Assembly (NCBI GenBank): GCA_013433145.1
Contig: CM024189.1
Location: forward strand, 4,708,501 to 4,772,500
Source: Ascaris suum
Taxonomy: Eukaryota; Nematoda; Chromadorea; Rhabditida; Ascarididae
Direction: 5' to 3'
Length of the DNA: 64,000 nucleotides
Shown here: positions 52,801 to 64,000 of the stretch, one piece after another
How positions within the stretch are numbered: position 1 is the first letter of the stretch
Layout of the letters: the number at the start of each line of letters is the position of its first letter
The notes under the pieces: generated by a model
What the model saw: the letters and a program-made list of their open reading frames with translations, nothing else
What the model was told of the DNA's origin: nothing
Databases searched by the model: none
Position numbers and translations under genes: made by a program

Positions 52801-55800
52801 TACTTACAAAGTTGTCCTTTCAAACGATACTGCCACCTGCTTAGCATCACGAAAAATGAGGGGATGCTAACATCATGTGTTTTTATGCAACTCTCTCGGA
52901 GTAATTTGCAGGCTGTGTGGCAAAGCCACTGCGCAAACATAAAAATAGCTCCTTCGGCGTACATATAAATGAAGGGGCACACAACAATTCGCAATGGCAA
53001 CAACATCACACTGGTTATGTTGCACATTATGGCAGTAAAAGTCTGATCAGAAGGTTGCCTTTCTTGTTCTTAGCGTCTTTTCTTTAGTGCTCTAAAGCTA
53101 TAAACGGAAGGGAAGGAAACGCGAGACGCTTGTGGAGACGATATCCTTGGAAAGGGATTTTCCGCCCAATTCAAGAATTGGTTGTTTTAGGGCTACCGTT
53201 CGGGTGGTTTTAAAGAGTTTGGTAAATTAAAAAATATGCGATACTGTTCCACTGTACCCCTCAAGATTCCCTGTTGATGCTACTGGGGCCAGGACCCTTC
53301 AACTAGATGGAATTCTCGTGCAGGCAACTTGTTCCCATCGAATATGCGAGAAGAGAAAGTTCATTTGTGGACAGCAATAATGTCATGCATTACATTCATG
53401 AAGTATTTAGTTCAGAATAGCTTGGAAAATGTCGATCTATACTCGCTTTGCGTGATTTGCATTTTTTTTAAATGATCGATTAGCGAACCATGTAAAGTGC
53501 CGGGAAGCTTGTCTTGAAGCCTCAGAGAGGGGACACTTTCGTTCATCAAAAATCGCAACGAAAAGATACGAGACGCAGTACTTTTTCATAGCAAAAATTT
53601 TTCTACATTTGTTCCAAAAAAGAATGTATTTCAAATTTTTTCCAACCAAAATCAAGATTCTATGACCATAAAATTGTATATACGGCTGCATACAACAGCA
53701 AATCAAGCTTTAGGAAGGAGAGAGGTAAGAAAGATGCATTTTTCATCTTAATTCGAAACATTAGCTTATTCAACAAATTTTGCAACAGTTTATGAAAAAA
53801 TAATTGTAACCATACGTCCGCAGCAGTAATTTCACGGTAAATACGAAATTTTCTCTCGCAAATTGGATCTTATAGCGACATTTGAATTCTCTCAATTTTC
53901 AACGCCGGAATGCCTTCAATCAAGCACTCAGCTGCTTCCCACTTTGCCATTTAAGCAACATCCGCCTCTTCTCTCTCCTCATCGGATGCAAATTAAAACA
54001 AAAAAGCAAGTTAAGTTCTAGCATCTAAAATGCAATTTCCATAAACTTAGGCATTCAAATATTGAAGTCCATAGATCATCGCACACCTATGCTTTAAATT
54101 TCATTCAAAAATCTGCAGCATTTTGCAGTAGCATTTGTAGCGGTTTTCGCCGTCTTTACCACGTAATTATCAGCTATATGCAATATTTGCCGAATTAAAC
54201 GTATTTGGTTGAATGAACGAAAAAGGTTTCCTGGAGCGAGTTACAGTGATGGCAATAGAAGCAGTCAAAGCAGCAGCATTTTAGTAATGACCATACTATC
54301 GAGATATCCAATAGTAGCAGTACAACAGTAACTGTGACAACATTTACTGTAGTTCTAGTGCTAATATTAATCTTATTCACATGCATATGCTGCGCTCGTG
54401 GGTGGCTTATTTCATACCTTAGTGCTAGAACTGTTCTTCTGGTCTTACAAGGCGATGTGGCGTACTAAAGTGGAATTAAAGCGCACTAATTGTTTATGGA
54501 ATTTTGAAAGCCTTCTGATGTGAGTTATTGTAGCGTATGCTTTACTTTCAGGTTACTACCTAACAATGCTATGCTCCGCACCTCGAGTAAAGGTAGCCAA
54601 AAAGAAGTATTATGTACCGCAAAAGGTATGACTGTAGCACAAATATTTCGTTATTTCTTGTTTTTATTTCTTGACAAAGCAATCACAAGTCTTTTGAAGC
54701 GTAAAGCGAATTTGTAGAAAGCGATAAAGCGGCAACGTTAACATTGCTCCATTAAATGTAGTCATTGCCACATCGTCGCTAACAAACCAGGAGTACACAA
54801 ACGCCATTCGGCGTTAACCGGCTTCTTCCTACTATGAAACGCTTATTGATGCATTGCACTAGGCAACGTATACAGCGTGCTTCAATAATTCTTGCATAAA
54901 TAAGTGAAGTAATTGAACTGTCAATGTTGTGAAGTACATAAATGTTTAAGTCGGACGTTTCTCGGATGCATTCGATATTCAGCAAGATACATTCTCGAAT
55001 GCAGTAAGTTTGTTGGACAAGATTAGCGGATATCAGACCCATCCTTTGTCATTAATCATTCGTCCACCAAGCATGATTTGGAAAAGTCGTATCATCTCAT
55101 TACAAATTATCATTTGTTTTGAGAGAAACATTCTCCAAGTAATATGTATGTAAGCGAATGCACCTTTAGTTTTTTTACGCACAGAACTGCACCAAAATTA
55201 TGCAACGATATTTTTTATATAACTGCAATAGAAAGTAGCAATTATTGCTGGAGAATTGAACGCGCAATGTAAAAACTGCAACAAAATCGATGCGATAATA
55301 CTTGCTTCGCGGAATTATAGGCAAGATTCTTTAGATAAGGATCCAAAAAATTTTGCAGTAATGAGTACTGGACAATGTATAATTGACAGCCCCATAGTTC
55401 AAAATGCAATTTTCCGACTCATTTAAAAAAACAGCAACTAGCATTTTAAGTAGTCTTCTTTTGAATGGATATTATAAGTAAATAAATATGTATAAATGAC
55501 GTTAGCACGAACCTTGTGGTTGTGCACATCCAGCCGCAGGTGGTTGCGTCGATTTAGGGTCATTGCGGCCTACCAGAGCAGTCAGTGCATGACGGATGCT
55601 AATGAAATAGAGAGTGGTGAAGCAAGCGACAAAAGCTGATCAATACATAGCATGAAGGAATTGCACTAAATCGTCTAGAGCATTTCATTCCCTCCCCCTC
55701 CCCTCGTAATTCACATCCCATCTCACAAACCTTTAATTGCTTCATACAAGTGATTACCGCTGGTCATTGTCGTTCTGCTGTGTCCTACGAAAAAGCATGC

Positions 55801-56118
55801 AACGCGCTTCCGTTTGATCTTAAAGCATCTTGGTTCCTTCCTTTTTTTCATACAACATGAATAGAAAAAATATGCAATAATAAGGACTTCCAATAGGGCG
55901 AGGCCTTCCAATAAGTTTGTATTCCGAGCAGTTCTTCCAATATCCCGCAGTTTATTCAACTTTTCATCTCCCCTTAGATAATGCTTCTTGTCATCTTTTT
56001 TCCACGCTAGCACCTCAGATGAGGCACGGAGAAATTTTTCTTACTCCAAGTTAGTTCACATTTTCTAGGAAGAGGAACTCAGCACCAAACTCGACGCTCG
56101 AGAAACTTAGCGCTGGTA

Positions 56119-56310
56119 CTCCCCCCTCCTCTTCCCCTCCTCCTCTCTCCCCTTCTCTCAGCTTCAAAAAAAGATTTCTTAATCTGAGTCCGCAACTGCG
56201 CATTATACGCTCCATTAAAATATGAATGAGTTGTGACAAGTTTTTCGGGAGTAGGTAATGAGGGAGGAGGGAGGAAGAAGCAGTAAGAGAGAAGGGGAGG
56301 AAGGGGTAGC
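56119..56310. repeat. Imperfect inverted pair of a pyrimidine tract and a purine tract
   Basis: A C/T-only tract at about 56119-56159 is followed after about 100 bases by an A/G-rich tract at about 56260-56305. Reversed and complemented, the first tract reads as GAGAGAAGGGGAG plus further GAGG units, and the second contains the same word, so the two could fold on each other. No target-site duplication was identified. Confidence 0.45.
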
Positions 56311-58016
56311 GAGTGAGAAAGGAATGTCTTTAAAATAGTCATTCCCTTTAAAGTTGAAGAGCTGTGATAGCAGAACCTCAATTTGAGCACCGCATAATGT
56401 TTGTTTTCAAGCACTGAAAATCTCATGTTTGAACGAATATCACCAAATCGATTAATCGAATTTTTGCTGAGTACAAATAATTTTTGTTGGTAACAGATAT
56501 TTTTCGTATTATCAGAAAGCACTTCATAAAGAAATGCATAGTAGAATATTCACTTCGTTAATCGGAACTCGTCTAAATGGTATTTCAGCAATTTGAAGTA
56601 GGAAAACAATGAACGATTTCGTTTGCAAATGTAGCAATATGTTTGTGCATCATTTAAAAAGATGCGAGAAAAGGAGAGCTTCATTTTAAACGGTGAATTA
56701 TAAAAGAAAACAACAGCCAATAAATTTGGAAAATCGCATTCGAGACAGCGAGAAAATAAAAGGTAACATTTATCGGCAAACGGTCGTCCACTGAAATGCA
56801 AAGAAGCATCAAAGAGAACATATTACCTCAATTATGTCACTACAAACAAAATTTTCTATACTCATAATTGACCATTATTAATTAATGTTAATTCTTGACT
56901 TTTGGTAATCACATCCAACAAAGTTCTATGAAGAAGTGTTCTCAGAAATAATTCATCTGTAGTGGCAAACAACAAAACTGATCGAAATGAATTCGTTAAA
57001 TTTGGCAAATATTATATTCGGTGGACTGGATAAGCTGCACACCCTTACAGAAGAGGGCTTTTTTTTCACCTCTACGCTGGAAATCTATGCAATGAACTAC
57101 ATGTAGGAATTTGGGAACTTATTGAATTTATTTCAGGTAGTTTTGTTGATTGCTAATGAACTTGGATCACCATATTTTCTTATATTTAACTATGATAGAG
57201 TCGAATCAAAACGAATGGTTTCTGGATGTTAATTGGTAGGCTCGACTGCTTTGAAGTAAGTTACCATGGGGAATTGCAAGTGTTGACAAGCCTACTCGAG
57301 TTTTCCCTCTAATATGTAGTATTAAAAATACTACCATTTTATAGGTTGTTACACATTTAGGCTTCATTGCGCTCGGTTTTGCTTTCATATTAGCTAAACT
57401 TTTCGATGAATAAGATGTCACCTACAAAGATGCAAAATTTACCGAGTGAAACAGCGCCGATACCTAGACCTACGTTTTTTTTTCCTATCTCATTTATTTC
57501 TATTTTAGCGACCGATGTTCCTCAGGTGCTGAAATTTGGTTTTTTTCCAGAAGCCTATTATGAAGGATGCACTGGTTAGATAGAGCATTTCCGGATCGCA
57601 ATCCACTTCGCCCTTTCCCCCATGTCCTTAATTACTAAACCTCGCCTTCACGCCAGGTTTCGGCAGTGCCCCAGTGAAATTAATGGAGCGAATAAAGCGA
57701 AGTTCAAAGCTTACATCTTACATTTTTGTTTCAAGGACTGTGCATCTAAAATTTCTCGGACAAAGTATTTTAGGAAACGCACCAACGACGCCAAATGGGT
57801 TTTGTGTTTGCTTATACTTTCGTTTGTCTATTTATGACACAAATAGCTATATGCCATATAAATTCCCTTATAGTTTGCATACCTATTTCATATAAGTATT
57901 TCTAATATAAACGCATCGATACAATATTTGGATATTATAAATATTTACTGCGAACGACGGTTATTGCGTGCATCAACAGTACGTTTTCTTATAAGATCAC
58001 ATCGGGACGATTAGGT

Positions 58017-58066
58017 CGTTGGCTACTTATGAAACAACGTTTCGGTAATACGCCTGTCTTCATCAG
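58017..58066 (-). repeat. Repeat-like segment with a degenerate hammerhead-type core
   Basis: On the - strand CTGATGA (58066-58060) is followed after 16 bases by GAAA (58043-58040) and a five-base stem CGTTG/CAACG (58039-58035 with 58021-58017). This order resembles hammerhead motifs carried by Penelope-like and related elements. The closing A-U pair and a stable stem II are missing, so an active ribozyme is unlikely. Confidence 0.25.
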
Positions 58067-61000
58067 TTCAGACACTGCAAACTTCATTGCTTATTTTCGA
58101 TGGGTAACGATGAACATATAAGCTCCCATGTGCATCAAATAACAAATTCGTGATCCATCAGTGGACAGACAGGCCATCTGGCTTCTGACCTTTACTAATA
58201 GTAGGTTGAAATGGTAGTCTCATATCTGCTCCCCTGTTCACCCACATTCACATATGCTGGCTTGACGATGATATCGAAAAGTGGACGTGTTCCTACAGTA
58301 TATTATATTATGAAGCCACCGTACTTCAATACCAATAAAACGAGCGTATGTTTCCCCATCCATATCTAGAAATGGTGCGCTACAGTTTGTCATGGTGCTT
58401 TTCATCATAACCTTTTAATATACGCGAGAGTTTAGAATTTACGCCGAAGCTTGACTATAAGGCAATCAATTCGTCTTTGCATTTACTTAATAAACAAAGT
58501 ATGGATGGCAACAATGCAGTGTTTGGTGCCACAGTGCAATGCAACACCAAAATTGCAAACGATGGAAAAATTCGGTGCCATGAGCATTTATCGAACATGC
58601 GCTTCACAACTGCAATGAGCTCTCATATATGGTGAAAGAATGCAAAAAAACTAGACATAGAGCACCCTTACAAAACGCATACGCTGAAGCATTTGATTAG
58701 AAAAGGTCGGAGAGAGTCACTGAAAAGAGAAACATTTCTACGAATACTATATACGATATAAGTGAAGATGAGACGAAATGTATCAGCATTTGTGATTGCA
58801 AATGGCGATGGCATCCACCATTTTTTCTCTCACTTTGAACTTTTGAAGACGCAAAGTTTTGATGTCTCAATGGGTGTTTAAAACAACCTTTTTTACAGTG
58901 ATCTCAGCAAGAAGCATTGAAATCGTCGCTTAAAAGTGATGCCTAGATCAGGAAGCATTGATTTTATAGTTACCGGTTGTTAGTATCATCTTCAACGCAG
59001 TTCAATATCTGCTGAAATTCATAGTGCAATTTGTAACCTTACAACAATGAAGAAAATGAAATATCCGGAAACATTTCTCTACGCTCAACAACAGTAGAAC
59101 AATGAGGGAATTTTCGCACATATGATCGGTGTTCAGATTTATGTACTGAGGTTATAGACCGACTTCACGGAACTGATAACGGCATGGAAGCAACTTCGTC
59201 ACATCAACACAGTCATTTGCTGCTGATGTTACTAAAGTTGCAAGACAAATCAGCTGTTGATGCGTTTCTAAAAATGGCAACGCGCTGATCAATCAACCGG
59301 CGAGGGAAAAATTCCCACTGATAAATACCGCGACGAATGCAACATTTGTTTGCTTGTCATTACCGTCTTACACATTCGTGCTGGCCCCGCACTGGAAGTT
59401 GAATTGGGGCACTCGACCTTGGAACCACATCAAGAGTTATCAAACGACTTCATTAATATGGTGGGGAGGTAAAAGAGGGCTTTTCGCATGTCTGGCCCAA
59501 AGATTATGAGCGTGTTCAGCAGGCTGAAATATCTCAGCTGAATATCGTCATCGTCAAACATATATTCAAGCTCTAGAAGTGAACGTCCTTCGTCAACAAC
59601 GAGAAACAAAACGAAAAGGAGCACACATACAGATATGAAATAGATAGAAGGGTAACGTCAATAAAAGTGTCAATCGCATGCTTCTTTTTTGCATACAAAT
59701 GACATCCAGCAAGAGTTCGGCTAACAAAAATCTAGAGCGTGTGGGCGGCGTAGAATTTTGTCGCTTTCAAAGAATTTTTCTAGTTAACCGTGAAGTGATG
59801 AAATTTAAACGTCGTATTTCTCGTCCAACCTAACAAAAAGGAGGTAAACAGGCTCATGTGGGGAGCGATTTTTAGGTTGCTGGTGGGAAGCATGGATGAC
59901 CAAGTAAACCAGTATGACATCACGAGTTCAGCAGAAAGTCGAGAGCGTAGAATCTCAGCGATCTCGTTCTCCGTTCTTTAGCAGAGGTTCCTCGAAAAGT
60001 CTTCACTGATGAAAACGATTCGGCTAATTTTCGCGAAGTAATGACAAAGGAAAATTTATTTGGTGTTAAATTAAAAATACTATTAGCAATGTCAGTACTA
60101 ATTCATCGGTCATATATTACATCGAAAGTTGTTGATGGCTGCTGGCAGTGCTAGAGATCCACGATTTCGCAGTTAGACCACGAAGAAACCGAACTTCTCA
60201 GTTTGGACGCTTCCGATTTCGGTAGTTGCAATGAAAACTATCGTAGCCCTCGATGGCAACCTACGACTGGGCATCTCAACCAGTATTAGTAAAGCTATTT
60301 GTTGCATAAACTCTTCCTTTAAAACCAGGTATCGGCCAAATTTAATCGGCTACAACTCACGAGTACGAGACCGACTTTGGAAAAAGAGAGATTATGTTAT
60401 GATGGCTCGGACTTTGGAATATTAAAGCCAACTCGTTGACCCCGAGCAATCTCTGAGAGCGCAGGTTGTCTCCCGCTCAATCCGTGGTCGGCTTCCGGAG
60501 TTAGCATCGAAGGTCTATACATACCGCAGTCAGCACATGCATGTTCACTTGATACATTGGCCACTAGCAAAGCTCACTGACCGTTGAGTTCACTTGGCAT
60601 AAATGGTACATCTTGGCATATGGGAGGGGTGAGGGATGAAACAGTGATCGCCTTTCAAAGGATTCGGATGAATGCCAAATTTTTCGACTTAAAAAAAGTT
60701 TCGTTGGAATTTCTTTCCTGCTGAACTTCATTTCTGAATGGTTCAGACGAAAAAAAAAGAGCAGCGGAAAATTTGAAAAATGATAGTTTGGAAAGTTTTG
60801 CGATAAGCTGGATCATTATGAAGACGATTTTAATCTCTCTATAAACTCTATGAAGTTCGCGAATTGACATCACATATTATAAATGTTGACAATTGCAGGG
60901 AGCCCTTTTTCGAGACGTAAGACTAGTAGAAAGCAAAAAAGAAGAAGAAGAAAAAGCCGGGACTTAATTTCAGCCAAATTCAAAACTTCGAAGAAAAAAA

Positions 61001-61577
61001 AGCCTATAGAAAATATCAATATGGCGAATTCAAATTCTCTTAACTAACTAACACAAGATCGCTCACAACGAACGAAAAGAACGAAGTTTATATACACAAC
61101 GAAAAGTCTCACAAGTTTTTGGATTAAGGAAAGTATTTTCGAATAATAATTATGCATTGAAATGTCATAGGTAGCGTAAATTTTTAATAAACGAGAATGT
61201 TTCACCGATGCAGTTCAACATACTTGTTCACCTCATATTTTGGATGATTAGGTGGCGCATGCTTATTTGCGCTGAAATTGGAATTTGAATTTTTAGAATC
61301 ATTTGCATAGAACAAACGTCTCCAGAGAGTTGAACAATAAGGTATGGTTGAATTTTATGAAGTAGCTGAGAGAATATCAAAAACAACAAAATCAAACGTT
61401 TAAATGAATTGCCTAACAATAAGCGATAACAAATGTTTTGCATAGTGTAATTGTTCAACAACGCAAACCTAGTAAGCGCTTCTATCAACGGAAGAGCAGC
61501 ATCGAAGATGAGACAAAACAATGCGAGACTAGCGGCTTCTTGCCATGCAGCCTAACTACACATACTCCCGCGGGGTT

Positions 61578-61589
61578 TGCGCATGCGCA
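61578..61589. promoter_or_regulatory. Perfect TGCGCATGCGCA palindrome
   Basis: A 12-base perfect palindrome matching the NRF-1 consensus, in a local GC-rich patch (about 61530-61690). It could mark a promoter for the gene beginning near 63457 or for an unseen first exon, but no transcript start can be seen. Confidence 0.35.
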
Positions 61590-62045
61590 CCGCACCAATT
61601 TCAAGAGAAACGGACATGCTAGGCTGTAGACAAGGCAGTCAGTCATTCGGCTTCACCCAGCACCCCCCTATCCACTCCGCATCTCGGTTCCACCTTTCTT
61701 TGTTTCTTTTGCATATTTCTACGCTAACGACGAAATGCGTTTTCAGCTACTCTCCATCAATGGAAACAACTTTCTGTTTACTCATTACTTGATGCTTTCA
61801 TTGAACAATAAACACGTGGAGATAAAAACATCTGAAGCTATTCCAGCATGAAAATAAAACGGCCATAACGACTTCATTTTCTAATATAACAATGATGCCG
61901 AAGCAGCTCATAACTCAAAATAAAGGTATCCAAACGATGAAAGGTGTTTGCGAGATGTATTGCAACAGACGCACGAGAGTCTTCATGTCGAGAAAATGTC
62001 CGAAGGATAAAAAACTACCACTTTTTAATGATCACATTGAACGCC

Positions 62046-62205
62046 TTGATCATATTTTCTCTCCAACTCTCTCTTCCTCTCCCTCCCTCTCCTTCTCTAT
62101 TTCTTTCTTTCTCTCTTTCTTTGTCCCTGCCCTTCTCTCATTTCATTTTCTTTCTTTCCTCCTCTCCCTTTCTTTCTTTCCGTTCCTGTCTCTTCTTCAA
62201 TGCCC
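62046..62205. repeat. Long homopyrimidine tract (CT-rich low complexity)
   Basis: About 160 bases made almost wholly of C and T on the + strand, with CTTT and CTCT units. Open frames across it are compositional artefacts. Confidence 0.8.
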
Positions 62206-63222
62206 TTCCAATGCACCGCAACTTTTCTTAGAGCTTCAGTGGTAAGAATATCTCTTGCAGCTTGACTTCACGCCTGCTCAACAATTGCCTAATTGCTATT
62301 AGTGCAATCATAGTCGTCAACATTTTCTAGTTCATTTCTAAGCGTTATCTCTGCTATGAAGAATCGTCGATATACTATGATTTTGAAGCATTACTGCTAG
62401 TAAGTTGGAGTTGACGTCGAGGAAATGACGTCAATTCAAACGACTGCCTCCGAAGAACTCGCCAGGTGGCATTGTATCACCTCTGCCACAGTATTCGTAC
62501 TCCTATGACTGGTCTCATGGGTGTCACGTAACCTCTGCGAATATAGCAGGGAATTAGCTTACTTCTTTGCACTTTTCGGCCGTGAAGCGCAGGAACTGTA
62601 TGCAATCGCTGGCGGTAACGCGCTGATATCTCACGCCCACTCCGAAACCATATGCAACACACTTGTGTTATGTTATATATCATTGATGTGAGCAGTGCAC
62701 AGATATCATCGCGCCATTTAAAATTTTCAAGTTTCTGAATTCGAATTTACAATTCGGTCTCGAAACGAAAGCTCGCGTGCAGGAGCGCTTACTGTAGTGG
62801 GTGAAACCAATGAAGGTCGTGGGGCTTTTCGCACTCCAACATGGAAAAAACAGCGAGCTATTTCTTGATTTGTATCGATGTCGAACGAAATGTCACAGAA
62901 TCCTGAAAAATGCTTCAGTTTTCTTAATGTCGAGCAACATTTCTTGTCCCTCCGAGCAGTCGAGGTTCCAAGTCCCCAGCACTTCAAGCTTGTTTCTTGT
63001 TTCAGTGCATACATGCCTTGCAATGTACAGAGCGCGGCTAAGCCACGCATTCCGTTTCGTAATTGGCGCTTTTGAGGGGGGGTGGTCAAGCTACTTATGT
63101 AAAATGTTCCCAGTTGGAGCGAAGCATGTTTGGAAAGAGGAAGGGTTCACTCATTTTGAAATATTTGTACTCATATCTTGTGTTCATTAAGAAAGTGCAG
63201 GGTATTTGCTAGTCTTATGTTG

Positions 63223-63240
63223 CTTCTTCTTCTTCTTCTC
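63223..63240. repeat. (CTT)n microsatellite
   Basis: Consecutive CTT units on the + strand, about 220 bases upstream of the exon at 63457. Confidence 0.8.
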
Positions 63241-63466
63241 CGTGATGCTCGTGAAGTATTCCTCCTATTTTCCTTGCCAAGCTTTCTCGCATTGAATACT
63301 ATCATTGTTGCCGTACTTTTAGCTATTAAGTAATATAGTAGACTTCTACTCAGCACTGAGCACGTCTCTAATCCAAACATTCTTCTCTGGTCTTACGACT
63401 TGCGCGTCAGTTGATGGTACTGATTATTTCCAATAACAGTACAGGTGTTGTTGCAGATTTGTGTAT

Positions 63467-64000
63467 ATGAAGATGGGTGAACCCGAAGACGTGGATGCGA
63501 TGCTGGAGGAAGCGCTCGATAAAATTGACGACGTAAGCCAACCGTTTTTTCTAGACAGTCGATGTTGCTCAGTAAGGTCACTTTCAATTGCGCAAAACAT
63601 CCAGTTTCCTTCCCCTCCCGGACTCTTTTACAAATATTGCACTGCTCTGTCGCTTTAGCGAAAAAACGTGGCGTGAAGGAGCACATTTCTTATTACAATT
63701 AAAAGATGGACGATTTTATTAAGTGCGTAGAAGACGCCGGAAAGGGAGGAGCGGCTGATAATTTTAATCGTTAAGTGCTTTTCATATCGAAATAAATCGC
63801 TTCATTCCAACTCGAGGAAAATGAGATTACTGAAGTGAAACCTGTCGTCACAGCACATCAAGCTGAAGCAACGCTCGTAGTTTTGAATTTCGTACCGGCT
63901 GAAGGTAGAAATGTTTCACGAGCTGAAAAGATGCTTAAATATGTGTATTGCAGTAGGCAATTGCTCATTGCTAAACAGTTGCCAGCTCGTGCACGTAGTT
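63467..64000 (+). CDS. Partial gene at the right edge, unrecognised; first exon has a PEX19-like acidic motif
   Basis: The first exon runs 63457-63532, starting after TTGCAG, with ATG at 63467 or 63473 and a good donor (GAC|GTAAGC). It encodes MGEPEDVDAMLEEALDKIDD. The pattern of an acidic start and LLxxALDxFD-like core recalls the PEX3-binding N-terminus of the peroxisomal import receptor PEX19, but the stretch is short and such motifs occur elsewhere. Further candidate exons are 63706-63769 (MDDFIKCVEDAGKGGAADNF, phase 0 in) and one ending at about 63906 before GTAGAA (VVTAHQAEATLVVLNFVPAE); the join between them is uncertain. None of this later sequence reminds me of PEX19. The gene continues past the window and could have further 5' exons upstream. 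Confidence 0.4.

Larger units (their letters stand above)
47216..63456. other. 16 kb stretch without a supported gene
   Basis: Both strands were read for exon-like frames with splice sites, lectin/Ig/kinase/transposase motifs and tRNA features; none was convincing. Isolated open frames with a good donor exist (for example - strand 52800-53027, donor GTAAGTAC) but have no partner exons I could identify. The region holds several G- or C-run tracts, a homopyrimidine/homopurine pair near 56.1-56.3 kb, a long pyrimidine tract near 62.1 kb, a perfect TGCGCATGCGCA at 61578 and a repeat-like segment at 58.0 kb. It may be intergenic, or a giant intron and promoter area of the gene that starts near 63.46 kb. 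Confidence 0.5.

Noticed and set aside
59430..59640. Minus-strand frame with a signal-peptide-like start
   Set aside because: The hydrophobic stretch has no in-frame ATG before it and follows a stop; no acceptor or partner exon was seen.
61892..62245. Overlapping + strand frames of 117 and 95 codons
   Set aside because: They exist only because a long C/T tract contains no stop codons in these frames; the translations are Ser/Leu/Phe runs.
62727..63190. Overlapping frames of 120 codons (-) and 129 codons (+)
   Set aside because: Possible repeat-derived sequence, but I could not match it to a retroelement domain or find splice partners, so no gene is called.
1..64000. tRNA, rRNA, spliced-leader RNA genes and CRISPR arrays
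   Set aside because: No TTCGANTC-type arm with a matching D-arm, no rRNA-like conserved blocks, no SL-like sequence and no regularly spaced repeats were seen by eye. The one GGTTCGAGTCC match (25258) lies at the start of a contactin exon.

Overview
The window reads as nuclear DNA of a nematode, most likely a clade V (strongylid/rhabditid) species. It is AT-rich. Coding exons are short and mostly bounded by GT...(T)TTCAG introns, ranging from under 100 bases to several kilobases, and some first exons sit directly behind a TTTCAG-type acceptor, as expected for spliced-leader trans-splicing. No database search was run. Gene models were assembled by hand from reading frame, splice sites, intron phase and remembered family motifs.

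Left part (about 5.4-25.9 kb, + strand): one large gene spread over 24 proposed exons, all phase-compatible. It encodes a contactin-type neuronal adhesion protein: signal peptide, N-terminal C-type lectin-like domain, six Ig domains, four fibronectin III domains and a GPI-anchor signal. This is the layout of insect Contactin, and the gene is the likely orthologue of C. elegans rig-6.

Middle (28.2-33.3 kb, + strand): an eight-exon gene for a PHYHD1-like 2-oxoglutarate/Fe(II) dioxygenase, with two possible 3' ends. Only 63 bp after its stop, + strand exons begin that could form a small secreted or single-pass membrane protein (33.4-35.1 kb). That model is incomplete and the family is not recognised.

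Right-middle (35.4-47.0 kb, - strand): a seven-exon gene for an arrestin-domain (alpha-arrestin-like) protein, convergent with the previous two. Its first exon lies 3 kb from the second, with two near-copies of the GCGCATGC palindrome just upstream of the start codon.

Right (47.2-63.4 kb): about 16 kb in which no convincing gene was found. It holds homopurine/homopyrimidine tracts, microsatellites, a perfect TGCGCATGCGCA palindrome and repeat-like sequence. At the right edge (from about 63.46 kb, + strand) another gene begins and runs off the window; its first exon encodes a short acidic motif resembling the PEX19 N-terminus, but its identity is open.

The genes do not form one obvious pathway. 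The contactin acts at the neuron surface, the dioxygenase is metabolic, and the arrestin-domain protein is probably a trafficking adaptor. The possible operon-like spacing behind the dioxygenase gene is the only sign of shared transcription.
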